From Flavimobilis massiliensis (GTDB taxonomy: Bacteria > Actinomycetota > Actinomycetes > Actinomycetales > Cellulomonadaceae), in contig NZ_LT964979.1 of NCBI RefSeq assembly GCF_900240335.1, positions 1,178,001 through 1,242,000 of the forward strand: a stretch of 64,000 nt of DNA. Reading direction: 5' to 3'. The notes beneath the pieces were generated by a model. That model saw nothing but the letters and a program-made list of their open reading frames with translations, did no database searches and was not told the DNA's origin. Below, piece after piece: positions 16,459 through 25,253 of this stretch (position 1 is its first letter; every line of letters starts with the position of its first letter). The position numbers and the translations under genes were made by a program.

Positions 16459-16908
16459 TCAGCGCGCGGACTCGTACGCCGCGAGCTGGTCGATGCGACG
16501 CTGGTGACGCTCCGCACCCGAGAAGGGCTCCGCGAGGAAGGCCTCGACGAACGTCGTCGCCTCCTCGATCGAGTGCTGGCGCTCGCCGATCGCGATGACG
16601 TTCGCGTCGTTGTGCTGCCGTCCGAGCTTCGCGGTCTCGACGCTCCACGCGAGCGCGGCGCGCACACCGTCGACCTTGTTCGCGGCGATCTGCTCGCCGT
16701 TGCCCGAGCCGCCGATGACGACGCCGAGCGAGCCCGGCTCCGCGACGACGGCCTCGCCCGCAGCGATGCAGAAGGCGGGGTAGTCGTCCTCGGCGTCGTA
16801 CTCGAACGCACCGTGGTCGACGACATCGTGACCCTGGGCGGCGAGGTGCGTGAGGAGGTGGGACTTCAGGGCGAAGCCCGCGTGGTCAGAAGCAAGGTGG
16901 ACGCGCAT
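16459..16908 (-). CDS. rpiB: ribose-5-phosphate isomerase B
   Basis: Interconverts ribose-5-phosphate and ribulose-5-phosphate in the pentose phosphate pathway. 149 residues: VHLASDHAGFALK at the start, GVVIGGSGNGEQIAANKV with the phosphate-binding loop, and NVIAIGER. In actinobacterial RpiB a Glu replaces the catalytic Cys of E. coli RpiB; GSGNGE here fits that. The start MRVHLASDHAG at 16908 was chosen over an ATG six codons upstream by family alignment. Confidence 0.93.
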   Translation of the reverse strand: MRVHLASDHAGFALKSHLLTHLAAQGHDVVDHGAFEYDAEDDYPAFCIAAGEAVVAEPGSLGVVIGGSGNGEQIAANKVDGVRAALAWSVETAKLGRQHNDANVIAIGERQHSIEEATTFVEAFLAEPFSGAERHQRRIDQLAAYESAR

Positions 16909-17072
16909 GGGTCCATCCTGCCGCATCCCGCAACGTCTCGGGGTTCCCGTCGACGCTCATCGATGAGCGCCCACCGGACAAAGTTGCCCGATTGTGACAC
17001 CGCGCGCGTAGCGCGCCACCTGGAACTGCTGCTTGGCTGGTCACCGCCTCGTCCGACGTTGAAGGAGTCACC

Positions 17073-17789
17073 ATGGATCCCTCCCGCCCGCAGCTCGTCG
17101 TCGTGCTGGCGGTGCTCGCCCTCGTCACGGAGGCCGTCCTCCTCGTCGTCGCTCTCGTCGCCCGCCAGCTCCCGCGCCGGACCCGGAGCGTCATCGGCGG
17201 GTCCTCCGCCGTCCTCACCCTCGCCCTCCTCGGCACGGGCTGGTACGCGTGGTCGACGAGCTCGCACCACGACACGATCGACATCAATGCGCTCACCACC
17301 GCGTCCGGCGCAGGTCTCACCCTCGATCTCAAGCACGAGCGCCTCAGCAAGAGCGGCGACGAGTACGACTTCGCGCTGCTGCGCGGCTCCGACGCGAGCG
17401 ACGTTCACGACGCGCTCGTCGCGACCGGCACACCCGTCGAGCCCGTCGCCGGCGGGTGGACGCTCGTCAAGGACGGCCTGCGCTACACGGTCGTCGAACG
17501 CGGCGACGGCACGTGGCACGCCGAGAACAAGAAGCTCACCGTCGCCCACGGGAACGACCTCACGTCCATCGCCTTCCCGACGACGCCCGAGCTCCACCGC
17601 GCCGACGCCGGGACGCCCGTCACGCTGCCCGCGCCGGCCGCCGACGTCCGCGCCGAGCTCACGCTGCTCGGCGCCGTCGTGGACGGCACCGACACGCTCG
17701 TCGTCCCGACCGACGACGGCCGCACCGCACGGCTGACCTTCGACGGCGACCGCATGACGGTCGAGGTCGTCGGGGACGCACCGGCCTGA
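17073..17789 (+). CDS. membrane-anchored protein of unknown function
   Basis: 238 residues. Two N-terminal membrane helices (about 9-32 and 42-60), then an extracytoplasmic domain of about 175 residues rich in charged beta segments. GAAGGAG lies 7 nt before the ATG. I do not recognise a family. It sits 41 bp upstream of the M13 peptidase on the same strand. Confidence 0.65.
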   Translation: MDPSRPQLVVVLAVLALVTEAVLLVVALVARQLPRRTRSVIGGSSAVLTLALLGTGWYAWSTSSHHDTIDINALTTASGAGLTLDLKHERLSKSGDEYDFALLRGSDASDVHDALVATGTPVEPVAGGWTLVKDGLRYTVVERGDGTWHAENKKLTVAHGNDLTSIAFPTTPELHRADAGTPVTLPAPAADVRAELTLLGAVVDGTDTLVVPTDDGRTARLTFDGDRMTVEVVGDAPA

Positions 17790-17830
17790 GCCGACGCAAC
17801 GATGTCGGTGGCCCGGCATAGGGTGGGCGC

Positions 17831-19834
17831 ATGACGACCGACAACACCGCAGCGCTGCGCTCCGGGATCGACGCGTCGACGTTCGACGCCGACGTCCGAC
17901 CGCAGGACGACCTCTTCCGCCACGTCAACGGCCGCTGGCTCGCGACGTACGAGATCCCCGCCGACCGCGCCCGTGACGGCGCGTTCCGCGAGCTCCACGA
18001 CCGCGCGGAGGAGCAGGTCCGCGACATCATCCTCGAGGCCGGAGAGCAGGCCGGCGCCGCAGGCGTCGACGCGACGACCGCGAAGATCGGCGCGCTCTAC
18101 GCGTCGTTCATGGACACCGAGCGCATCGCGGCGCTCGGCACCGCGCCCCTCGCCGCCGACCTCGCACTCCTCAACGACGCCGCGGACAAGTCCGCGCTCG
18201 CCCGCGCCCTCGGCGAGCTCCAGCGCACCGGTGCCGCCGGCGCGCTCGGCCTCTACGTCGACAACGACGCGCTCGACCCCGAGAAGTACGTCGTCTACCT
18301 CCTCCAGGCCGGGCTCGGCCTGCCCGACGAGGCCTACTACCGCGAGGAGCAGCACGCCGAGGCCCTCGCCGCCTACACGCCGCACGTCGCACGCATGCTC
18401 ACGCTCGGCGACATCGTCCCTGCCGCCGACGCCGACGCGGCCGCCGCGCGCGTCGTGGCACTCGAGACCGCCCTCGCCGGCCACCACTGGGACGTCGTCC
18501 GCGATCGCGACGCCGAACTCACCTACAACCCCATGACGTTCGCCGAGCTCGCCGCATCCGCACCCGGTCTCGACTGGAACGCCTGGGCCGAGGGGCTCGG
18601 CGCACCCGCTGGCGCCCTCGACGACGTCGTCATGCGCGAACCCTCGTTCGCGACCGGCCTCGCCGCACTCTGGGAGCAGACCGACATCGCCGACCTGCGC
18701 CTGTGGCTCGCCGCCCAGGTCGTCTCGTCGCGTGCCACCTACCTCACCGACGAGCTCGTCGAGGCGAACTTCGACTTCTACGGCCGCACCCTCACCGGCG
18801 CCGAGAAGATCCGCGAACGTTGGAAGCGCGGCGTCTCCCTCGTCGAGGGCGCGCTCGGCGAGGCCGTCGGCCAGGTGTACGTCGAACGTCACTTCCCGGC
18901 CGCCCACAAGGAGCACATGGACCGCCTCGTCGGCCATCTCGTCGAGGCGTACCGCGAGTCCATCACCGGCCTCGACTGGATGGGCGAGGAGACGAAGGTC
19001 AAGGCGCTCGCCAAGCTCGACGCCTTCACCCCGAAGATCGGCTACCCCACGCGGTGGCGCGACTACTCCGCGCTCGAGATCGACGCCGCCGACCTCCTCG
19101 GCAACGTCCGTCGCGCGAACGCGTTCGAGACCGACCGCGAGCTCGGCAAGATCGGCAAGCCGATCGACCGCGACGAGTGGTTCATGACGCCGCAGACGGT
19201 CAACGCCTACTACAACCCCGGCATGAACGAGATCGTCTTCCCCGCCGCGATCCTCCAGCCCCCGTTCTTCGACCCCGAGGCCGAGGACGCCGTGAACTTC
19301 GGCGGCATCGGCGGCGTCATCGGTCACGAAATCGGCCACGGCTTCGACGACCAGGGCTCCAAGTACGACGGTTCAGGACGCCTCGAGGACTGGTGGACCG
19401 AAGAGGACCGCCGCAAGTTCGAGGAGCGCACCAAGGCGCTCATCGCCCAGTACGACGCGTTCTCGCCCGCACAGCTCAGCGACGAGCACACCGTCAACGG
19501 CGCCCTCACCATCGGTGAGAACATCGGCGACCTCGGTGGACTGTCGATCGCGCTCAAGGCCTACCGCATCGCGCTCGGCGGCGACCTCGCTCCGGCACCC
19601 GTCATCGACGGGTTCACCGGCCTCCAGCGCGTCTTCCTCGGCTGGGGCCAGGTGTGGCGCACCAAGGCCCGCGACGCCGAGGCGATCCGCCTCCTCGCGA
19701 TCGACCCGCACTCGCCCGCCGAGTTCCGGTGCAACGGCATCGTCAGCAACGTCGACGAGTTCTACGAGGCGTTCGACGTCACCGAGGGCGACGCCCTCTA
19801 CCTCGCGCCCGAGGACCGCGTCCGCATCTGGTGA
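17831..19834 (+). CDS. M13-family (neprilysin/PepO-like) zinc metallopeptidase
   Basis: 667 residues, full length for the family. Zinc site HEIGH at about residues 499-503 (GHEIGHGFDDQGS), third ligand and Asp in ENIGDLGG (about 563), substrate-binding NAYYNPGMNEIVFPAAILQP, and C-terminal EFRCNG with the conserved Arg/Asn. No signal peptide is seen, so it is probably cytosolic as in many actinobacteria. A strong terminator follows. Confidence 0.93.
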   Translation: MTTDNTAALRSGIDASTFDADVRPQDDLFRHVNGRWLATYEIPADRARDGAFRELHDRAEEQVRDIILEAGEQAGAAGVDATTAKIGALYASFMDTERIAALGTAPLAADLALLNDAADKSALARALGELQRTGAAGALGLYVDNDALDPEKYVVYLLQAGLGLPDEAYYREEQHAEALAAYTPHVARMLTLGDIVPAADADAAAARVVALETALAGHHWDVVRDRDAELTYNPMTFAELAASAPGLDWNAWAEGLGAPAGALDDVVMREPSFATGLAALWEQTDIADLRLWLAAQVVSSRATYLTDELVEANFDFYGRTLTGAEKIRERWKRGVSLVEGALGEAVGQVYVERHFPAAHKEHMDRLVGHLVEAYRESITGLDWMGEETKVKALAKLDAFTPKIGYPTRWRDYSALEIDAADLLGNVRRANAFETDRELGKIGKPIDRDEWFMTPQTVNAYYNPGMNEIVFPAAILQPPFFDPEAEDAVNFGGIGGVIGHEIGHGFDDQGSKYDGSGRLEDWWTEEDRRKFEERTKALIAQYDAFSPAQLSDEHTVNGALTIGENIGDLGGLSIALKAYRIALGGDLAPAPVIDGFTGLQRVFLGWGQVWRTKARDAEAIRLLAIDPHSPAEFRCNGIVSNVDEFYEAFDVTEGDALYLAPEDRVRIW

Positions 19835-19863
19835 CCCCGACCGGCGCCACCGCGCCAAACGAC

Positions 19864-19899
19864 GTCGGGCCCCGCACCTCACGAGGTGCGGGGCCCGAC
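19864..19899. terminator. bidirectional terminator
   Basis: A perfect 17-bp inverted repeat, GTCGGGCCCCGCACCTC with its complement 19883-19899, and a minimal loop. Lies between the convergent M13 peptidase gene and 19916-20518. Confidence 0.85.
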
Positions 19900-19915
19900 G
19901 CATGTCCTCACGTCG

Positions 19916-20518
19916 TCAGAGGACGCGGCCACCCGCGCGTGCGAGCGAGAATCCCGTACCCGTTGCGTCGTCGACGCACGCCATGCCCGACTCGTCCGAC
20001 GTGCACGTGAACCCGTAGGCGGCCGACTTCTGCCCGTACCCGAGGACGTTGACGTCCTTGCCCGCCTTCTTCGGCAGCTCCTTCTTCGGCACGCACGGCA
20101 CATCGACCTTGCCAGAGGCGTCGACCACGTACACGAAGCCGACCGAACCGTCGCAACCGTCGACAGGTGCGGGCTTCTGCGCGAGCGACGCGATGCCGCA
20201 CCGTGCACCGTTCGCAGTGATGTCGCAGACGATGTTGCCCGACGGGGTCGCGAACCGCTGGTCCGTGCCTCCCGGCCGGTCCGCAGACGTCACCGGAGCC
20301 GAGGGCGAGACGCTCGTCGTCGCACCGGCGACGGGCGTCGTCGCCCCGGCGACGGGAGTCGTCGGCGACGCCCCCGGCGCGCCAGAACCCCCACCGAGGA
20401 GGACGACCGCAGCGATCACGACCCCGACGACGAGGATGACGTCGATGACGATGAACGCGATGAGCCCCGGCCCCAGCGGCTTCCTCGCCGGAGGGCCCGT
20501 AGGGATCGGGATCGTCAT
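19916..20518 (-). CDS. single-pass membrane protein with secreted Cys-containing domain
   Basis: 200 residues: short cytosolic N-terminus (MTIPIPTGPPARKPLG), one membrane helix (about 22-46), a Thr/Pro/Ala linker with TTPVAGA repeats, then a C-terminal domain with six cysteines (NIVCD, ARCG, DGCDG, PCVPKK, FTCTSD, MACVDD) that could form three disulfides. This layout occurs in uncharacterised actinobacterial secreted proteins. The ATG overlaps the stop of the upstream nitroreductase-like gene (ATGA). Confidence 0.7.
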   Translation of the reverse strand: MTIPIPTGPPARKPLGPGLIAFIVIDVILVVGVVIAAVVLLGGGSGAPGASPTTPVAGATTPVAGATTSVSPSAPVTSADRPGGTDQRFATPSGNIVCDITANGARCGIASLAQKPAPVDGCDGSVGFVYVVDASGKVDVPCVPKKELPKKAGKDVNVLGYGQKSAAYGFTCTSDESGMACVDDATGTGFSLARAGGRVL

Positions 20519-21159
20519 GCGCCCACTTCCTCGTCGGCGCCCGGCCGCAGCACCGGTCCTGACGTGCGCGTGCGCTTGAGCTCGTAGAAACCCGGCACCT
20601 GCGTCATGAGGACGAGCCCGTCCCACAGCCGCACCGCGTCCTCGCCCCGCGGCGCCGGCGTGACGACGGGACCGAAGTAGCCGACGCCGCCGATCGCCAC
20701 GACGGGCGTCCCGACCTCGTCGCCCACGAGGTCCATCGCACCCTGGTGCGAGGCTCGCAGCGCGTCGTCGACGTCGGTCGAATCCCACACGTCGAGGAGG
20801 TCCGCGCCAAGCCCCGCGTCGGCGAGCGCCTTCGCGACGACCGCGCGCCGGTCCTTGTTGCCCTCGACGTGATACTCCGTGCCGATCGCCGTGTAGAGCG
20901 GCCCGAGGACGTCGTCACCGTGCCGCTGGGCGGCCGCGACAAGCACCCGCACCGGACCCCACGAGGCGTCGAGCATCTCGCGGTAGTCGGCGGGCAGGTC
21001 GCGCCCCTCGTTGAGCACCGACAGGCTCATGACGTGCCAGCGGATCTCGATGCCGCGGAGCTCCTGGACCTCGGTGAGCCAGCGTGAGGTCATCCAGGCC
21101 CACGGGCAGGCAGGGTCGAACCACATGTCGGCGACGGTCGTCGCAGTCTCGTCTCGCAT
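20515..21159 (-). CDS. DsbA-fold oxidoreductase, mycothiol-dependent nitroreductase (Rv2466c) family, single-Cys variant
   Basis: 214 residues, thioredoxin fold with helical insertion. The opening ADMWFDPACPWAWMTSRWL matches the Rv2466c family, and VGTPVVAIGGVGYFGPVV holds the cis-Pro. Known mycobacterial Rv2466c has CxxC; here the second Cys is Ala (CPWA), leaving one redox cysteine, which would favour a monothiol mechanism with mycothiol. Co-translated with the downstream membrane protein. Confidence 0.8.
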   Translation of the reverse strand: MRDETATTVADMWFDPACPWAWMTSRWLTEVQELRGIEIRWHVMSLSVLNEGRDLPADYREMLDASWGPVRVLVAAAQRHGDDVLGPLYTAIGTEYHVEGNKDRRAVVAKALADAGLGADLLDVWDSTDVDDALRASHQGAMDLVGDEVGTPVVAIGGVGYFGPVVTPAPRGEDAVRLWDGLVLMTQVPGFYELKRTRTSGPVLRPGADEEVGA

Positions 21160-21354
21160 GCTCCCAGCCTAGTTGCGTCGCCGCCCGCGGTCCCGGGAAG
21201 TGCGCCCTGCGCGGACACGTCGTCCGACGTCAGCGACTACGCCCGTATTGCACTGCGCGGGTGTCGGTGCTGCGTGAAAGTATCGATGGCGGGCGTCGAG
21301 CGCGCCCGGCATCGACGCCCCGACCGGGCGCCACCGCACAACCGAGGAGCACAA

Positions 21355-23961
21355 GTGCCCGGAGAGAACCTCACCCGCGCCGAGGCGATCGAGCGCGCGA
21401 ACGTCGTGCAGACGCAGTCGTACGCCATCACCCTCGACCTCACGACGGGACCGACGACGTTCGCGTCGACGTCGACCGTCCGCTTCACCGCGACGCCCGG
21501 CGCGTCGACCTTCATCGACCTCGTCGCCCCGAGCGTGCGTTCCGTGACGCTCAACGGCCGCGAGCTCGACCCCGCCGTCGTCTTCGCCGACTCCCGCATC
21601 GCCCTCGACGGGCTCGAGGCGGAGAACGAGCTCACGGTCGTCGCCGACTGCGCGTACACGAACACGGGCGAGGGCCTCCACCGATTCGTCGACCCGGTCG
21701 ACGGCGAGGTCTACCTCTACACGCAGTTCGAGGTCCCGGACTCCCGCCGCGTCTTCGCGGTGTTCGAGCAGCCCGACCTCAAGGCGACGTTCGCGTTCAC
21801 CGTCACTGCCCCCGAGGCATGGCAGGTCGTCTCCAACGAGCCGACGCCCGAGCCGACGCGCGCCGGCGGCAACGCCACCTACGCGTTCGAGCCGACGCCC
21901 CGCATCTCCTCATACATCACCGCGCTCGTCGCCGGCCCCTACGCCGTCATGCGCTCCGAGCTCACGAGCTCCGACGGCCGCACGATCCCCCTCGGCGTCT
22001 TCTGCCGTGCGTCGCTCGCCGAGCACATGGACGCCGACTACGTTTTCGACACGACCCGCGCCGGCTTCGAGTTCTTCGAGAAGGCCTTCGAGCAGCCCTA
22101 CCCCTTCACAAAGTACGACCAGCTCTTCGTGCCCGAGTACAACATGGGCGCCATGGAGAACGCGGGCTGCGTGACGTTCACCGAGTCCTACGTCTTCCGC
22201 TCCAAGGTCACCGACGCCATCAAGGAGCGTCGCGTCGTCACGATCCTCCACGAGCTCGCGCACATGTGGTTCGGCGACCTCGTCACGATGCGCTGGTGGA
22301 ACGACCTGTGGCTCAACGAGTCCTTCGCGGAGTGGGCGTCGACGCTCGCGACCGCCGAGGCCACCGAGTGGAAGGGCGCCTGGACGACGTTCGCCGCGAT
22401 GGAGAAGTCCTGGGCGTACCGCCAGGACCAGCTGCCCTCGACCCACCCGATCGTCGCGGAGATCCGCGACCTCGAGGACGTCCAGGTGAACTTCGACGGC
22501 ATCACGTACGCCAAGGGCGGCTCGGTGCTCAAGCAGCTCGCCGCGTGGGTCGGCCTCGAGGCGTTCCTCAAGGGTGTCGCCGCGTACTTCCGCAAGCACG
22601 CGTGGGGCAACACCGAGCTCACCGACCTGCTCGTCGAACTCGAGTCCGCCTCGGGCCGCGACCTCTCCACGTGGTCGAAGCTGTGGCTCGAGACCGCGGG
22701 CGTCAACACGCTCCGCCCCGAGATCACGGTCGACGACGCCGGCACCGTCACGGGCTTCGCGATCCTCCAGACGGCCCCCGCCGACTACCCGACGATCCGC
22801 CCGCACCGCCTCGCCGTCGGCTACTACACGCTCACAGCCGACGGTCTCATCCGCACGCACCGCGTCGAACTCGACGTCGACGGAGAGCGCACCGAGGTGC
22901 CCGAGCTCGTCGGCACGACCCGTCCCGACCTCGTGCTCCTCAACGACGACGACCTCGCGTACGCGAAGATCCGGCTCGACGACGCCTCGCGAGCCGTCGC
23001 GATCGAGAACCTCGCGCTGATCTCCGACCCGCTCGCGCGCTCGCTCGTGTGGGGGTCCATCTGGGACGCGACGCGCGACGGTGAGGTGCCCGCGAGCGAC
23101 TTCGTGCGGCTCGTCCTCAACAACATCGCCGCCGAGACCGAGTCGACGACGATCCGCACGACGCTCAACCAGCTCGTGCTCGCCGCGTCGTCGTATGTCG
23201 CGCCGGAGCGCAGCGAGGCGACACTCGTCGCCGTCGGCGACGGCCTGCTCGCCATGGCGCGCACGGCCGAGGCGGGCTCGGACGCGCAGTTCCAGTTCGT
23301 GAAGTTCCTCGCGCAGGTCGCCCGCACGGACGCCCAGCTCGACGCGATCGCCGCGCTCCGCGACGGATCCGAGACGCTCGAGGGCCTGACGATCGACACG
23401 GATCTGCGCTGGGAGCTGCTCATCGCGCTCGTCGCCGGTGGTCGTGCGACGGCCGCGCAGATCGACCTCGCGCTCGCCGACGACGACACGGCCTCGGGCC
23501 GCCAGCAGGCGGCCCACGCACGGGCCGCGATCCCCACCGTCGAGGCCAAGGCTGCGGCCTGGGCATCGATCGTCGACGAGGCCGACAAGCCCAACGCGAT
23601 CATCCGCGCGACGGCCCTCGGCTTCAACCACGTCCTCGACGCCTCGCTGCTCGAGTCGTTCGTCGCGACGTACCACGACGCGCTCTTCCCGATCTGGGAG
23701 TCGCGGACGTACCACATGAGCGAGGAGCTCATCGAGGGCCTTTACCCGGCTCCGCTCGCCAACGAGGCGCTGCGCGCCGCGACGCAGGCGTGGCTCGACG
23801 CGCACGCGGAGGGTTCGGCGAAGGTCGCGCCGCCTGCGCTCCGCCGCTTCGTCGTCGAGGGTCTTGCGGGCATCGAGCGCGCCCTCGCGGCTCAGGCGGT
23901 CGACGCCCAGGCTGTCGAGGCACAGGCGGTCGACGCCCAGGCTGTCGAGGCACAGGCCTGA
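21355..23961 (+). CDS. pepN: aminopeptidase N (M1 family)
   Basis: 868 residues. The exopeptidase motif GAMEN (about 265-269), zinc site HELAH (about 299-303) with the third-ligand Glu in NESFAEW, and the ERAP1-like C-terminal helical domain match actinobacterial PepN. The GTG start has GAGGAG upstream and gives VPGENLTRAEA, the family N-terminus. The last 20 codons are a duplicated AVDAQAVEAQ repeat not expected in the family. A strong terminator follows. Confidence 0.94.
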   Translation: MPGENLTRAEAIERANVVQTQSYAITLDLTTGPTTFASTSTVRFTATPGASTFIDLVAPSVRSVTLNGRELDPAVVFADSRIALDGLEAENELTVVADCAYTNTGEGLHRFVDPVDGEVYLYTQFEVPDSRRVFAVFEQPDLKATFAFTVTAPEAWQVVSNEPTPEPTRAGGNATYAFEPTPRISSYITALVAGPYAVMRSELTSSDGRTIPLGVFCRASLAEHMDADYVFDTTRAGFEFFEKAFEQPYPFTKYDQLFVPEYNMGAMENAGCVTFTESYVFRSKVTDAIKERRVVTILHELAHMWFGDLVTMRWWNDLWLNESFAEWASTLATAEATEWKGAWTTFAAMEKSWAYRQDQLPSTHPIVAEIRDLEDVQVNFDGITYAKGGSVLKQLAAWVGLEAFLKGVAAYFRKHAWGNTELTDLLVELESASGRDLSTWSKLWLETAGVNTLRPEITVDDAGTVTGFAILQTAPADYPTIRPHRLAVGYYTLTADGLIRTHRVELDVDGERTEVPELVGTTRPDLVLLNDDDLAYAKIRLDDASRAVAIENLALISDPLARSLVWGSIWDATRDGEVPASDFVRLVLNNIAAETESTTIRTTLNQLVLAASSYVAPERSEATLVAVGDGLLAMARTAEAGSDAQFQFVKFLAQVARTDAQLDAIAALRDGSETLEGLTIDTDLRWELLIALVAGGRATAAQIDLALADDDTASGRQQAAHARAAIPTVEAKAAAWASIVDEADKPNAIIRATALGFNHVLDASLLESFVATYHDALFPIWESRTYHMSEELIEGLYPAPLANEALRAATQAWLDAHAEGSAKVAPPALRRFVVEGLAGIERALAAQAVDAQAVEAQAVDAQAVEAQA
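23896..23955 (+). repeat. 30-bp coding tandem repeat at the pepN 3' end, 2 copies
   Basis: Two identical 30-bp units (23896-23925, 23926-23955), each encoding AVDAQAVEAQ, extend the C-terminus of PepN. Confidence 0.9.
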
Positions 23962-23979
23962 CGGTCCCTGTCGCAGGGA

Positions 23980-24011
23980 GCGGCCCCGCACCCCACCGGG
24001 TGCGGGGCCGC
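23980..24011. terminator. terminator after pepN
   Basis: GCGGCCCCGCACCC / GGGTGCGGGGCCGC, perfect 14-bp stem, CACC loop, followed by TTGCGTCCT. Lies 19 nt past the stop. Confidence 0.8.
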
Positions 24012-24026
24012 TTGCGTCCTCCCCCA

Positions 24027-24135
24027 CTCGATAGCCGATTCGTTCACCTCGGATGTCTGGATCCGCTATCGAGGGCCGCGCCCCCGCGCTCGATAGCCGA
24101 TTCGTTCACCTCACATGGTCCGATCGGCTATCGAG
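24027..24135. repeat. 109-bp composite palindrome, copy 1 (CTCGATAGCCGAT family)
   Basis: Two 47-bp palindromes (24027-24073, 24089-24135) with a 15-bp spacer. Each has arms CTCGATAGCCGAT / ATCGGCTATCGAG (first copy with one mismatch) around a loop containing TTCACCTC. The same composite, also 109 bp, occurs at 25095-25203. Confidence 0.9.
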
Positions 24136-24159
24136 CCATACACCGGCGCACTGAGGTGA

Positions 24160-24212
24160 CGACGGATTGATGCGTTCTGGCCATTGAATGATCGGAACGC
24201 ATCAATCCGTCG
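24160..24212. repeat. GACGGATTGA palindrome, copy 1
   Basis: CGACGGATTGATGCGTTC pairs perfectly with 24195-24212 (18 bp), 17-nt loop. Shares the outer GACGGATTGA / TCAATCCGTC arms with 24870-24918 and 32128-32179. Confidence 0.9.
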
Positions 24213-24278
24213 AGATCGTGCACGTCGGGCGTCGGACGTCGGGCGTCGGGTGCGGAGAGGCGTGGGAGGATTCTGCGC

Positions 24279-24878
24279 GTGGACGACGACGCTGGCGTGA
24301 CGCGCAACGAACCCCGCTCGCCGACGCCACGGCGCATCCGCATCCACGGAACGTCCGGCTCAGGCAAGACGACGCTCGCCCGGCAGGTCGCCGCCCGCAC
24401 CGGGCTCGTCCGCATCGAGCTCGACGAGGTCTTCTGGGGCGCCGGCTGGCAGCAGAAGCACCCCGACGTCGGACGCGCGATCCTGCGCGCACGCCTCGCC
24501 GCAGCAGAGGACGGACCCGGGTGGGTCGTCGACGGCAACTGGCGGTCGAAGGTCCTCGATCTGCTCGACGATGCCGCCACGATCGTGTGCCTCGACCTGC
24601 CGCGACGCACCGTCATGCGCCGGATCGTCACGCGCACGGTCGCGCGCGGGATCACGCGTCGTCCCCTGTGGCACGGCAACCGCGAGAGCCTCACGAGTCT
24701 GGTGCGGCGTAAGCCTGAGGACAACATCGTCCTGTTGTCGTGGCGGACGTGGTCCGGCAAGCGCGCTCGCTGGGACGCTCTCGAGGCGTCGGGGGCCCCC
24801 GTCGTCCGGCTCCGTACGCCACGCGAGGTCCGCGCGTGGCTCGCGTCGCTCCCGACGCGCCACACCCCCACGGATTGA
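24279..24878 (+). CDS. P-loop kinase-like protein (FlaR/topology-modulation type)
   Basis: 199 residues. Walker A GTSGSGKTT at about residues 24-32, a lid-like Arg-rich segment (RRTVMRRIVTRTVARGI), and GNW / LDLPRR features of the adenylate-kinase-like group often labelled DNA topology modulation protein. Substrate unknown. The gene sits between two GACGGATTGA palindromes. The final codons (Thr-Asp) and TGA stop come from the left arm of the second palindrome, so that repeat probably set the present 3' end. Confidence 0.72.
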   Translation: MDDDAGVTRNEPRSPTPRRIRIHGTSGSGKTTLARQVAARTGLVRIELDEVFWGAGWQQKHPDVGRAILRARLAAAEDGPGWVVDGNWRSKVLDLLDDAATIVCLDLPRRTVMRRIVTRTVARGITRRPLWHGNRESLTSLVRRKPEDNIVLLSWRTWSGKRARWDALEASGAPVVRLRTPREVRAWLASLPTRHTPTD

Positions 24879-24918
24879 CGGCGTGGCCCCATCCAATCGG
24901 CGGAACCCGTCAATCCGT
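24870..24918. repeat. GACGGATTGA palindrome, copy 2 (overlaps a stop codon)
   Basis: ACGGATTGACGG (24870-24881) pairs perfectly with CCGTCAATCCGT (24907-24918). The TGA at 24876-24878 within the left arm is the stop of the P-loop gene. Confidence 0.88.
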
Positions 24919-25017
24919 CAGGTGGGGAGCGCCGCGCAACCCGTCAGGCGGGGAGCGCTGCGCAACCCGTCAGGTGGGAGCTCTGCGACATTCGTCAGGT
25001 GGAAAGCACCGCGCATG
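24915..25017. repeat. 26-bp tandem repeat, 4 diverging copies
   Basis: Units start at 24915, 24941, 24967 and 24993, each beginning (C)CGTCAGG(T/C)GG. They start inside the right arm of the neighbouring palindrome, so the array seems to have grown from it. Confidence 0.8.
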
Positions 25018-25094
25018 TGGGTCCGATAGCCGATCGGACCCCTTCACCGGGTCGGGTACGGGACGACGACCGCGCCACGGAGCACGCTTCCGCT

Positions 25095-25203
25095 CTCGAT
25101 AGCCGATCCGTTCACTACACCTGTCTGAATCGGCTATCGAGGGGCACGCCCCTGCCCTCGATAGTCGATCGGTGCGCCTCACGTGGCTCGATCGGCTATC
25201 GGG
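25095..25203. repeat. 109-bp composite palindrome, copy 2 (CTCGATAGCCGAT family)
   Basis: Two palindromes (25095-25141 and 25157-25203) with a 15-bp spacer, the same lengths as at 24027-24135. An orphan half, GTCCGATAGCCGATCGGAC, lies at about 25021-25039. Confidence 0.9.
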
Positions 25204-25253
25204 CCAGTGGGGCGGGGGCAGGGGGCTAGGTGCATGGTGCTAGGGGCCAGGGG

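Noticed and set aside
21910..24027. Long minus-strand ORF opposite pepN (705 codons)
   Set aside because: Antisense shadow with Arg/Glu/Asp-rich low-complexity sequence; pepN on the plus strand has full motif support. The same reasoning removes other long antisense frames opposite ettA, pntAB and the tape measure gene.
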